Positions 53,428 to 61,723 of a stretch of 64,000 bases of DNA are shown in pieces. The notes under the pieces were generated by a model, which saw nothing but the letters and a program-made list of their open reading frames with translations, did not search any database and was not told where the DNA came from. How positions within the stretch are numbered: the first letter of the stretch is position 1; each line of letters begins with the position of its first letter. The translations under genes and the position numbers were made by a program. Origin of the DNA: Legionella shakespearei DSM 23087 (GTDB lineage Bacteria > Pseudomonadota > Gammaproteobacteria > Legionellales > Legionellaceae); NCBI RefSeq assembly GCF_000373765.1, contig NZ_KB892386.1:5308-69307 (forward strand). Direction: 5' to 3'.

Positions 53428-54909
53428 TTATACAGCCGTTATCGCCTCCGATATACTTGATTCTGTTCTTTGCTCAATAATAGGGTTGATTCTTTTGGAG
53501 ATTAAGTAAAGGAAAGCAGCACCCAATAGTGCCCAGATACCAAGCTGGTTAAACACATACTGAAAATCTCCATTGGATAACAAAGGATTCGTGGATTCAC
53601 CTTTGGTCATGGCATTGGAAAAGTAATGCGATAATGAGGCAGATACGCCTGATACCATCATCCAAGTGCCCATGAGCACTCCTTGTAATTGCGGTGGAGA
53701 AATTCTACCGATCATGGCGTAGCCTACTGGTCCTATCAGTAACTCTGCAATTGCTTGTGTAGTAAAATGGAGCATTACCCAATAAACACTGACATATCCA
53801 TTCTTATCGGCAGAAAGGATACCGCTGGATAACATGAAGAAAGAACCTGCAAGTATCAGGAAGGCCCAGATAAATTGTGTGGTTACTGATACATTGTATC
53901 CTTTTGTCTGTAGCCGTGTTAACACTATTGATAATAATGGGGCGCCTATAATAATTATGATGGCATTGATATTCAAAATCCATTGAGTCGCCATTTCATG
54001 GTGGAACAAATGTTTATCGACATTGCTTTTAATGAATAGGGTGACGCCCATTGGGCCAGTGAAGTAGATCATCCAGAACAGGATTGATGTTACAGTTAGG
54101 ATTAGAAAAGTCATAATCTTTTGCTTATCCAAAATCGATTTTTGTTGGTAGCCAAGGTATAAAATGACAAAAAACATGATAATGCTTAGGCCTACTACAA
54201 CTCCATTACTGAATTGAGCTTTATAAAAACAAAGCAGGGTAAATGGAATAAGAGCTAATATAATTCCCCAGCCAATAGACTTTTTGATATTCAGTGAAGC
54301 CTTACTTGTAACTTTAATTAAAGGAGTATCGCGATCATTCAAGTTCGACCAGTACCCCCACATAAGCAAAAGTGTGATTACATTTGGAATTATGCTGGCA
54401 TAGAGTAAAGTCTGATATTGATTGGAGTAATCAAAAAAGCCGCTTATGATATAGCCAGCGCAAAAACCTACATTCATGTAGGAATAACTCAAGAAAAAGG
54501 CTTTATCTCTGTTATTATCATCCGGTGCAAAGCGTTGTGTCAGTATGCTGTTGTATGCGGTAGTGTTTAAGCCACATCCTACTAGAAATAAACTCAGTCC
54601 AAGATAAAGCAGTGACTTAACTGAAAGCGCTAAAAGTAAAATACCAATCGTTTGTATGGTTGTGGTAATCAAAAATAAGGATCTGTTACTTAGATATCGT
54701 CCACCAACCACTCCACCAAGTAAATGCAGAACATAGTTAAATGCTAGAAATAGCCCAACAATGCTGTTTGAAAGAGCATTAGACAAACCTAATTGTTTAG
54801 TGAGAAACAAAGATAATGAGGAATATAGAATTGCATAAGAAAAGGTTGAAAAAGCCTGTATTAAATACAGAGGAATGATTCCTTTTGGCATTTTTTCTGG
54901 TGACAACAT
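53428..54909 (-). CDS. MFS/POT-like peptide transporter
   Basis: 493 residues with about twelve to fourteen membrane helices. VVGGRYLSNRSLFLITTTIQ and the block GLNTTAYNSILTQRFAPDDNNRDKAFFLSYSYMNVG resemble the POT (oligopeptide/proton) family. The proton-coupling ExxER motif of helix 1 is missing (AFSTFSYAILYSS instead), so substrate or mechanism may differ. It lies between the defence operon and the unknown genes. Confidence 0.8.
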   Translation of the reverse strand: MLSPEKMPKGIIPLYLIQAFSTFSYAILYSSLSLFLTKQLGLSNALSNSIVGLFLAFNYVLHLLGGVVGGRYLSNRSLFLITTTIQTIGILLLALSVKSLLYLGLSLFLVGCGLNTTAYNSILTQRFAPDDNNRDKAFFLSYSYMNVGFCAGYIISGFFDYSNQYQTLLYASIIPNVITLLLMWGYWSNLNDRDTPLIKVTSKASLNIKKSIGWGIILALIPFTLLCFYKAQFSNGVVVGLSIIMFFVILYLGYQQKSILDKQKIMTFLILTVTSILFWMIYFTGPMGVTLFIKSNVDKHLFHHEMATQWILNINAIIIIIGAPLLSIVLTRLQTKGYNVSVTTQFIWAFLILAGSFFMLSSGILSADKNGYVSVYWVMLHFTTQAIAELLIGPVGYAMIGRISPPQLQGVLMGTWMMVSGVSASLSHYFSNAMTKGESTNPLLSNGDFQYVFNQLGIWALLGAAFLYLISKRINPIIEQRTESSISEAITAV

Positions 54910-55039
54910 ATTTTTTCCCTAAAACTATTTTGGAAGGTGACTCTACCATTAAAAATGGATAAACTTAATTCCTTTCTGCAATTATCCTGATTTTAAAGGG
55001 ATGATAATTGATATTTAATTGCTGTATGGGTGTTTAGGA

Positions 55040-56356
55040 ATGAACAAAATTATTAGAGTTTCATGGGATGAAATCAGGGAACAAGTAAAGCAAGTCAACG
55101 AATCCATATATCGTGTCATAGAAGAAATTAAACCTAACCAAAAAATACCATTCTTTGTAGCTCGTTATAAATTTGGTGAGCATTTTGGTATTAAAAATTA
55201 TGCTTATCTGCCAACCAGTAGTGGCCAAATGGAAAAGATTGACAGTAAGCACACCGATAATGAGTTATTCAATCATCTTGGTTATGGCAAAAATAGTCTA
55301 CCTTTGGGCTTAATACTGGATAAGTTTTGCGAGTGGCATTATTTTGGTGAAGATGATCGCATCTTTCCAGATTGTGTCCAAGGACCTGGTGCAATTTTTA
55401 ATATGCAGGTTATTTTTGATGAGGATCAGACTGTAGATAACAATGTACTGTCTGTCTCATCTGGTGCGCTTTCATCCTTTTTATTACCGAATATAGGCTG
55501 TAAAAGAAAGCATGCAAGAATTCAGAAATATTTTAATGTTGCTGTTCCAGCTCCCAAGTCTCCTTATGAACATTACTTGGTATTCAAGGAGATACTAAAG
55601 GATAAGAATACTATAGATAACTGGTATAGCGAGATTCTTTATTTTTCAGAGCAGTTTATCAATGAGGTCAAACATAATGATAAATGGCTTAAACTGAAAC
55701 TTTATTTTTCAGAGTCATTAAGAAAAAAACTAACGCAAAATACCTATGATGCCTCCTGTAACGATTTATTCCTCAGTGCCAAGAGTGTGAATCGTTTCAG
55801 ACCTACACCATTCATTATGGATACAGCAAAATATATTTTTAATATTTGCATGGGCTCAGGAATTGGTGTGAAACCAGCAATTGATGAGCAATATTTTCCG
55901 GTTAGGACGATTCAGAAAATATATAATGAATGTTATGACTTAGAATACACAGCGACTGTAATGGTTCCATCAACTTTGAATAGCCAATCTGATAGTGTTT
56001 ACTATCCCTTGCAGTGTCCTTTTGCTAAGATTAATACATTTAAAACCAATCAAAGTAACAGCGCTTATAGTGAGCTGGAAATGCTGAAAAATGTATTGTT
56101 GGCATATCAGTCTGAGTTTACTGCTGATAATGGCTCTGCATTTGGAAGTCCGCTCTACCATGTAAGCAAACAAACGGACTTTTCTTTTTACCACTATAAA
56201 TCTTCTAATAATAAGAGCATTTATGGTTCTGAGGAATTAGAGGGTACAGATAATAGATTTGCATTTTCATATTGCAGGGACAAAACACAATTTGCCAGTG
56301 ATGCGAAGTTATTTAGAGGTTGCGTTAAATTAAGTAATGACAAGTTCAATCAGTAA
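55040..56356 (+). CDS. Protein of unknown function, 438 residues
   Basis: Start ATG 55040 with AGGA close upstream. No signal peptide or membrane helix. Composition is globular with many aromatics (FVARYKFGEHFGIKNYAYLPTS, YPLQCPFAKINTFK) and several Cys. I recognise no family. It is divergent from the transporter and is followed after 37 bp by a secreted-looking protein gene. It could be a secreted effector or a biosynthetic enzyme; neither can be supported. Confidence 0.75.
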   Translation: MNKIIRVSWDEIREQVKQVNESIYRVIEEIKPNQKIPFFVARYKFGEHFGIKNYAYLPTSSGQMEKIDSKHTDNELFNHLGYGKNSLPLGLILDKFCEWHYFGEDDRIFPDCVQGPGAIFNMQVIFDEDQTVDNNVLSVSSGALSSFLLPNIGCKRKHARIQKYFNVAVPAPKSPYEHYLVFKEILKDKNTIDNWYSEILYFSEQFINEVKHNDKWLKLKLYFSESLRKKLTQNTYDASCNDLFLSAKSVNRFRPTPFIMDTAKYIFNICMGSGIGVKPAIDEQYFPVRTIQKIYNECYDLEYTATVMVPSTLNSQSDSVYYPLQCPFAKINTFKTNQSNSAYSELEMLKNVLLAYQSEFTADNGSAFGSPLYHVSKQTDFSFYHYKSSNNKSIYGSEELEGTDNRFAFSYCRDKTQFASDAKLFRGCVKLSNDKFNQ

Positions 56357-56393
56357 AAGTGATAAATATGAAACACAGTAAAACATATAAACT

Positions 56394-56939
56394 GTGATGG
56401 TAAGTGTATTATTTTCAATAGGAAATAGTTTAAGTGCACAGCCACCTAAAAAAGTCATAAGCTCATGTCATAGAGAGCGGGCGATCGACTCTACCGTCCA
56501 ATTTAAAGAGCTCTATGTTCTATACGATATCAAACCAGAAGATGTAAAAAGCACTTGTTTAAATGACCCACACAGAGATTTAATTGGTGTAAAAACCGAG
56601 AAGCGTTTTTTTTATCAAGAGAATTGTAACGGTACAGAGTATTTCCTGGCAGGTAACCGAAGATTTTCTTTGGAAGAATCGATAGTCCATAGTCTTTCAC
56701 CAGAGATTAAAGCTTACGGTGCAAATTATCATTCCGAGTGGTATTTAATAACTTTCGAAAACGTCAAATACATTTGCATGGCTAGCGTGCTTGGTGATAA
56801 TGGGTGGGCTGCTGCAACAACCCAATATTATCTTATCGAAAATGCATTTAATGATGACTTACCCTTGAAATCCTACTTTTACTTTTTTGATAAGAAATTC
56901 ATCGATATTGTGAGGGCAAGAGGTTGGGGTAATGGTTAA
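56394..56939 (+). CDS. Putative secreted protein of unknown function
   Basis: 180 residues; start ATG 56397 (a GTG precedes it). Residues 1-16 (MVSVLFSIGNSLSAQ) look like the latter part of a signal peptide with an AxA-type site. There is no good ribosome site here, but an ATG at 56368 starts MKHSKTYKL in a frame two bases off. A 2-base indel may have separated the charged start of the signal from its core. The mature part has five Cys (SSCHRE, STCLND, ENCNG, YICMAS). Family unknown. Confidence 0.6.
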   Translation: MMVSVLFSIGNSLSAQPPKKVISSCHRERAIDSTVQFKELYVLYDIKPEDVKSTCLNDPHRDLIGVKTEKRFFYQENCNGTEYFLAGNRRFSLEESIVHSLSPEIKAYGANYHSEWYLITFENVKYICMASVLGDNGWAAATTQYYLIENAFNDDLPLKSYFYFFDKKFIDIVRARGWGNG

Positions 56940-57011
56940 GATTGGTCTTATATCTTGATTCGCTATTAAAAAATAACTGCAATTTTTAATTATTAATTTC
57001 CACAGGCTATA

Positions 57012-57782
57012 TTAAATTAATTCATCAATAGTTAAATTGAGAAGTTTTAATTTCTCGTCACTCATAGTCTTTTTCTTAATAGGAGGAATATATACTGTTG
57101 TTATTGATGAAATACATGACTGTTCAAGCTTACATAAGGGAATCCACTTTATTTTAGGTGGGTAAGTCGGCAGAGTAGATGCCTCATAAAGACAAATAGA
57201 AAAATTGATTGGATAATAGCCACTTAAATATTCTTTCAGAATTGATAAATTATCAGTTTTTTTTCCATCTACTGTACCAAAGTTGGCAACTTGCCAAAGA
57301 ATTAAATGTGAATAAACATCAATGTAACGTTCAAATAATACTAGCTCTGTAGCTTCAATAGAAAAACAACCCTGATCGCCAGGGTCAATTTCAAGATCAC
57401 TAAATAAACAGTCTTGCGTGGATACTGCTGGTAGAATGATGGCTTCACCACCATCAGCCTTAATTTGCCTAACTGCATTAAGCGCTGAGTCTGCGAAAAC
57501 GGTAGGATGTCCGTAAAAAACAATACATAAAATTTGAGTCTTTCGATATTCTTCAACGATGTAATTTGTTAGTGCCTGATAAGCCTCAATACGCTTTTCG
57601 TAACTAAAATAGATAGAATCCAACGATTCAGAGTTTTTAGCTTCTCGTTGGATCCATTGTTTTAGGTTATCTTCATTGACAAGGTAAAGTACCTTATCAG
57701 CATTTTGAATAACACGTTTTGTTTCTTCGGTTAGATGGGAAATCGATTTTATTCCCGACCCTACTACTATAAGTTTATGCAT
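57012..57782 (-). CDS. Tetrapyrrole-methylase-family methyltransferase, borosin N-methyltransferase-like
   Basis: 256 residues. SAM-binding start LIVVGSGIKSISHLTEE, the block IVFYGHPTVFADSALNAV, and DCLFSDLEIDPGDQGCFSIEATEL followed by SHLILWQVANFG. This is the pattern of the peptide-backbone N-methyltransferases of borosins (OphMA, bacterial SonM) rather than of cobalamin or sirohaem enzymes. Y58, R64 and Y68 keep the spacing of the OphMA catalytic Tyr66-Arg72-Tyr76 set as I recall it. The gene overlaps an upstream 61-residue peptide gene by 8 bp. No precursor is fused to the C-terminus. Confidence 0.75.
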   Translation of the reverse strand: MHKLIVVGSGIKSISHLTEETKRVIQNADKVLYLVNEDNLKQWIQREAKNSESLDSIYFSYEKRIEAYQALTNYIVEEYRKTQILCIVFYGHPTVFADSALNAVRQIKADGGEAIILPAVSTQDCLFSDLEIDPGDQGCFSIEATELVLFERYIDVYSHLILWQVANFGTVDGKKTDNLSILKEYLSGYYPINFSICLYEASTLPTYPPKIKWIPLCKLEQSCISSITTVYIPPIKKKTMSDEKLKLLNLTIDELI

Positions 57783-57960
57783 TAATTAGTTTTTGATTCT
57801 CTATGATATTGCTATGAACCTTGTAGGAATTTTGTATTGAAACTATTTTATTGGCATTAGCCTGTCTTTTTTTATTTTGATTGATATCTAAGAATAAGTC
57901 TTTGTGGCTTACCAAATACTCATTCCCAACAGCATATTCAAGTTTGTCCATTAAACTCAT
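57775..57960 (-). CDS. 61-residue peptide overlapping the methylase, possible precursor
   Basis: Start ATG 57960 has AAGGA eight bases upstream, so translation is likely. The N-terminal MSLMDKLEYAVGNEYLVSHK could be a leader helix; the rest is polar with many Asn, Gln and Lys (IVSIQNSYKVHSNIIENQ). It precedes and overlaps the borosin-like methylase gene and is probably co-translated. It may be the substrate of that enzyme. I see no match to known borosin leader domains. Confidence 0.55.
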   Translation of the reverse strand: MSLMDKLEYAVGNEYLVSHKDLFLDINQNKKRQANANKIVSIQNSYKVHSNIIENQKLINA

Positions 57961-58064
57961 TTTGATATTCCTTATATTGAATTTTGATAGCCATTGTACA
58001 AATAAAATTCTTATAGGTATAGCCTAAAAAAATATTTGCAGTAATGTGCTCGATATGCTCTAAT

Positions 58065-58085
58065 AAATGCTCGAAACGAGCATTT
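58065..58085. promoter_or_regulatory. Operator before the excisionase/integrase genes
   Basis: Perfect inverted repeat aaatgctcg-aaa-cgagcattt. Its core CTCGAAACGAG (58070-58080) differs by one base from CTCAAAACGAG at the lvrR promoter. Half-sites tgctc also occur at 58048 and 58056. It lies 30-50 bp before the excisionase-like start, so LvrR may control excision. Confidence 0.65.
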
Positions 58086-58115
58086 TAGTTTATGAGTTAC
58101 AGGAGTTGAGAAATC

Positions 58116-58493
58116 ATGAGCAATATTCACCTAATCCCCCGATTAATTCGCTTAAGGGACGCTCCGACCTATGTAGGTATGGATCGCCATCGATTTAATA
58201 AAGATGTAAGGCCAAATCTGGTTGAGATTCCAATGGGAACTCAGGGTATTGCTTTTGATCGACTTGATTTAGATGCCTGGGTAGACGATTATATACAGTG
58301 TAGTGGTCGTCCCGCGGAAGTTGAACGTAGGAGTTTGGAGTTATGGGACGAAAAAGAACGCCAGGGCTGCAAAAGCGTGGCAGCGTCTGGTGTATTGATA
58401 AAAAGGTCTTCGGACGACGACTTTGCGAAAGCACTGGTACTGACAACCTCGAAGAGGCGGAAAAGTATCTCGCAAGGCGTCTCGAAGAGATAA
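58116..58493 (+). CDS. Excisionase-like small protein
   Basis: 125 residues with AGGAG upstream. The first 70 residues (IRLRDAPTYVGMDRHRFNKDVRPNLVEIPMG, then IAFDRLDLDAWVDDYI) form a small winged HTH like AlpA/Xis proteins. The C-terminal 50 residues overlap the integrase gene in another frame and look basic and unstructured. Likely recombination directionality factor for the integrase. Confidence 0.75.
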   Translation: MSNIHLIPRLIRLRDAPTYVGMDRHRFNKDVRPNLVEIPMGTQGIAFDRLDLDAWVDDYIQCSGRPAEVERRSLELWDEKERQGCKSVAASGVLIKRSSDDDFAKALVLTTSKRRKSISQGVSKR

Positions 58494-59470
58494 GACTTGC
58501 AACAGTCTACGGTGTTCGCCCCAAAAGAACATTCAAAGAAGCCGCTACTAAATTTCTGATGGAAAACCAACACAAACGTAGTATCAGTGATGATGCAGGG
58601 CGTTTGCGTGAAGTGGTTAAGTACATTGGGGATTTGCCTATTGAAGCAATTCATATCGGTAGCTTGCAATCCTTTATTGAAGGTCGAAGAAAGGATGAAG
58701 TAAGCACGAGAACTATCAATCATGGTTTGATGATTGTTAGGCGTATATTAAATTTAGCGGCTAGTGAATGGATGGATGAATTCGGTTTAACATGGTTAAA
58801 CTCAGCGCCAAAGATAAAACTTTTACCTGAGCCAGATTTAAGAAAACCTTATCCATTAAGTTGGGATGAACAGCACAAGCTGTTTCAGCAGTTACCTGAA
58901 CATCTGAAAAATATGGCTTTGTTTGCTGTAAATACAGGGTGTCGGGATCGTGAAATATGTGAATTGCGCTGGGATTGGGAAATACAAATTCCAGAATTGT
59001 CACACATCATCGTTTTTATTGTACCAGGTGAACTGGTCAAAAACGGAGAGGAACGGCTGATTGTTTGTAACGAAACAGTTCGGGAAGTGATAGACGGGGA
59101 GAGAGGTAAGCATCCTACTCATGTCTTTAGTTTTAAAGGTCGACCATTAAGTCGTATGTTATCGACCGGTTGGCGACAGGCTAGAGAAAAGGCGAAATTG
59201 CCTGAAGTAAGAGTGCATGATTTAAAGCATACCTTTGGCAGACGATTGAGAGCTGCAGGGGTAAGTTTTGAAGACAGACAGGATTTACTTGGACATCGTT
59301 CAGGTAGGATTACAACCCACTATTCTTCAGCTGAGCTGCAAAGTTTATATCAAGCTGCGAATAAGGTTTGTGAAAATCGTAAAAGCGGTGTGATATTAAC
59401 GTTGTTGCGAAACCCAAAGAGTAGACCTGCCAGTCAAAATACTCTAAGGGAAAGTCACGTAAGTTTGTAA
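58343..59470 (+). CDS. int: Tyrosine-type integrase
   Basis: 375 residues; GGAG just before ATG 58343 supports a start inside the upstream gene (151-bp overlap). N-terminal arm-binding region, core-binding domain (FKEAATKFLMENQHKR), and catalytic blocks NTGCRDREICEL (R201), VHDLKHTFGRRLRAAGV (H292, Lys in place of the usual Arg at 295), LLGHRSGRITTHYS (H318, Tyr327). It ends 88 bp before attR and catalyses integration into the tRNA. Confidence 0.93.
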   Translation: MGRKRTPGLQKRGSVWCIDKKVFGRRLCESTGTDNLEEAEKYLARRLEEIRLATVYGVRPKRTFKEAATKFLMENQHKRSISDDAGRLREVVKYIGDLPIEAIHIGSLQSFIEGRRKDEVSTRTINHGLMIVRRILNLAASEWMDEFGLTWLNSAPKIKLLPEPDLRKPYPLSWDEQHKLFQQLPEHLKNMALFAVNTGCRDREICELRWDWEIQIPELSHIIVFIVPGELVKNGEERLIVCNETVREVIDGERGKHPTHVFSFKGRPLSRMLSTGWRQAREKAKLPEVRVHDLKHTFGRRLRAAGVSFEDRQDLLGHRSGRITTHYSSAELQSLYQAANKVCENRKSGVILTLLRNPKSRPASQNTLRESHVSL

Positions 59471-59485
59471 GTGCGTGAGCTAGGT

Positions 59486-59505
59486 CACGCAAAAGTCACG
59501 CAAGG
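59486..59505 (+). other. Right arm-type integrase-binding repeats (putative)
   Basis: cacgcaa, three bases, then tcacgcaagg: same order, orientation and spacing as 1875-1894. A further inverted gcgtga lies at 59473-59478. Located between the integrase stop and attR. Confidence 0.6.
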
Positions 59506-59558
59506 ACTTTTGAGTTAAAACAGGTAATCAACGTAACTTATTGATTTTAAAGGTCTAA

Positions 59559-59605
59559 ATTGGTGGGCCCACTAGGACTTGAACCTAGGACCAACGGATT
59601 ATGAG
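59559..59605. repeat. attR: tRNA 3' part
   Basis: 47 bp identical to attL (1730-1776). Here the repeat joins the intact 5' half of the tRNA, so insertion left the tRNA functional. Confidence 0.93.
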
Positions 59606-59637
59606 TCCGCTGCTCTGACCAACTGAGCTATAGGCCC
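59561..59637 (-). tRNA. tRNA with CAU anticodon, probably tRNA-Ile2
   Basis: A 77-nt cloverleaf including encoded CCA: acceptor GGGCCTA pairs with TGGGCCC, D-arm GCTCAGTTGGTCAGAGC, anticodon loop CTCATAA and T-arm CTAGGTTCAAGTCCTAG. The CAU anticodon fits elongator Met or lysidine-modified Ile2. Pairs C4-G69 and C5-G68, which are TilS recognition elements, and the overall likeness to E. coli ileX favour Ile2. Integration site of the element. Confidence 0.9.
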
Positions 59638-59765
59638 GATGAGGAGTGTATTTTAAACTTAATTTGCTTATTGTTCCAGTTTTTTTTGCTTCTTTTAATT
59701 TTCAAACTTAAATTTAAGAGCCGTTTTTTTATTGGATATTAAAATACGACTCTATGCTTTTACAA

Positions 59766-61634
59766 TTAGCCTTCGTCACCTTCCAGGAAGCTTCTCAGTT
59801 TTTCTGAGCGGGAGGGGTGGCGGAGTTTGCGTAGGGCTTTGGCTTCGATTTGGCGGATACGCTCTCTGGTTACATCGAATTGCTTGCCTACTTCTTCAAG
59901 TGTATGGTCGGTGTTCATTTCGATACCGAAGCGCATACGAAGAACTTTGGCTTCGCGTGGGGTTAATGTTTCCAGGATTTCGAGTGTTGCTTCTCTTAAG
60001 CCTTCTGCTGTTGCCATGTCAATGGGGGATTCAATGTTGTTGTCTTCAATGAAGTCTCCCAGATGAGAGTCGTCATCGTCACCAACGGGTGTTTCCATTG
60101 AAATGGGCTCTTTCGCAATTTTCAGGACTTTGCGAATTTTATCTTCGCTTAGTTCCATTTTTTCGGCTAACTCTTCCGGTGTTGCTTCACGTCCGGTTTC
60201 CTGCAGGATTTGTCTTGAAATGCGATTTAATTTATTAATCGTTTCAATCATATGCACAGGAATACGGATGGTGCGTGCCTGGTCGGCGATGGAACGGGTG
60301 ATTGCCTGTCTGATCCACCAGGTTGCATAGGTTGAGAATTTGTATCCACGGCGGTATTCAAATTTATCAACTGCTTTCATCAAGCCTATGTTTCCTTCCT
60401 GAATCAGATCCAGGAATTGCAAACCACGGTTGGTGTACTTTTTAGCAATAGAAATTACCAGACGCAGGTTGGCTTCAACCATTTCTTTTTTAGCGCGTCT
60501 TGCCTTGGCTTCACCAATAGACATTTTACGGTTAATGTCTTTGATTTCACTGATGGTTAATCCGTATTCTACTTCAAAAGAAGCTAAGCGGGATTGCAGG
60601 CGCAGTATTTCTTCTCTGTGCTCTTCTATTCTTGCTAAATCAAGTTTCTTGCCGTTTTTGCTGATAAGAGTATCTAACCATTTAAGATCGGTTTCCTGAC
60701 CTGGGAAGGTATCGATAAACAGCTTGCGGGGGATACGTGCTTTTTCAATACAAAGACGCATAATACCGCGCTCGAACTCTCTGATGTGATTACGGAGTTG
60801 GCGGAAATGGCGTGTTAAACGGTCTACCTGTCTTGAGGTCAGTTTCAATTTCAGAAATGAATCCGACATGATTTCCAGCAATTCAACAGTTTTTTTGTTG
60901 GTTCTGCCGTGTTCTCTTATTGCCAAAGTTGCATTGTTAAAGTTTTCACGCAATTCATCGAAATAGATTTTCGCCTGTTCCGGATTAGGACCGTCATCAA
61001 CCTCGGCCATGCCTCCTTCACCATCTTCGTCTTCATCATCGTCAACACTAAGAATAACGTCGTCTTGCTGATCTTCATCAAGCATAGAGCCAATGTTGGC
61101 AGCAGGGGCTATTTCTTCGTCTGAATCAGCAAAACCACTGATAATTTCATTGAGACGAATTTCTTCAGCATTAAAGCGATCGTAATCATCGAGTACCAAC
61201 TGTACTGTTTCAGGATAGTGCGCCAAAGATTTAAGAACCTGGAAAATCCCTTCTTCAATACGTTTGGCAATACGGATTTCGCCTTCACGAGTCAACAGCT
61301 CTACTGTTCCCATTTCACGCATGTACATGCGTACAGGATCAGTGGTACGGCCGGTCTCTTTATCGACAGATGCAAGCACCATGGCTGCTTCTTCAATATC
61401 AGGTACTTCTTCTGTATTGAGGAGAAGGGCCAGCTCGTCATCGCCCGGTGGTAGTTCAAACACTTTGATGTTCATGCCCTCAAGCATGCTGATAATCACA
61501 TCAAAATGTTCCGTATCTACAATGTTGGGTAACAAGTCATTAATTTGGCTATAAGTCAAATACCCCTGTTCTTTTCCCAGGCTAATGACTTTAGTAATTT
61601 GTGAGCTTTGCTGTTCTTGGTCATTTGTGGTCAT
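59766..61634 (-). CDS. rpoD: RNA polymerase sigma-70 factor RpoD
   Basis: 622 residues from ATG 61634 (a GTG six bases earlier is an alternative). Region 1.1, the non-conserved acidic insert ([20 protein letters not shown]), region 2 ([46 protein letters not shown]) and region 4.2 ([20 protein letters not shown]) are all present. Housekeeping sigma factor; chromosomal anchor of the right flank, downstream of dnaG. Confidence 0.98.
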   Translation of the reverse strand: MTTNDQEQQSSQITKVISLGKEQGYLTYSQINDLLPNIVDTEHFDVIISMLEGMNIKVFELPPGDDELALLLNTEEVPDIEEAAMVLASVDKETGRTTDPVRMYMREMGTVELLTREGEIRIAKRIEEGIFQVLKSLAHYPETVQLVLDDYDRFNAEEIRLNEIISGFADSDEEIAPAANIGSMLDEDQQDDVILSVDDDEDEDGEGGMAEVDDGPNPEQAKIYFDELRENFNNATLAIREHGRTNKKTVELLEIMSDSFLKLKLTSRQVDRLTRHFRQLRNHIREFERGIMRLCIEKARIPRKLFIDTFPGQETDLKWLDTLISKNGKKLDLARIEEHREEILRLQSRLASFEVEYGLTISEIKDINRKMSIGEAKARRAKKEMVEANLRLVISIAKKYTNRGLQFLDLIQEGNIGLMKAVDKFEYRRGYKFSTYATWWIRQAITRSIADQARTIRIPVHMIETINKLNRISRQILQETGREATPEELAEKMELSEDKIRKVLKIAKEPISMETPVGDDDDSHLGDFIEDNNIESPIDMATAEGLREATLEILETLTPREAKVLRMRFGIEMNTDHTLEEVGKQFDVTRERIRQIEAKALRKLRHPSRSEKLRSFLEGDEG

Positions 61635-61723
61635 AGGCACTTCTTTTAGGGACGATTTTAGAATCTACAAAAAGGGTTTGATTATAAACTTTGTAAAAGA
61701 AACATACCAGTATTTCAGGTTTT

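Larger units (their letters stand above)
1730..59605. mobile_element. Integrative conjugative element, Trb/IncP type, in a tRNA gene
   Basis: The element is bounded by a 47-bp perfect direct repeat (1730-1776 and 59559-59605), the right copy being the 3' part of a tRNA gene. Inside lie a tyrosine integrase and excisionase-like gene beside the tRNA, an IncP-like oriT and relaxase region, a full trb mating-pair apparatus, a VirD4-type coupling protein and a cI/LexA-type repressor. Legionella ICEs with trb plus lvrRABC are known from the literature; the cargo here (NO detoxification, copper, a restriction operon, a methylase/peptide pair) is read directly from this sequence. No conjugation gene is visibly broken, so the element looks capable of transfer (inference). 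Confidence 0.95.

Noticed and set aside
59561-59637. Label of the tRNA as elongator tRNA-Met
   Set aside because: C4-G69 and C5-G68 and the overall sequence fit tRNA-Ile2 better, though this is not proven.
59732-60699. Several plus-strand ORFs opposite rpoD
   Set aside because: Antisense shadows of a highly conserved gene.
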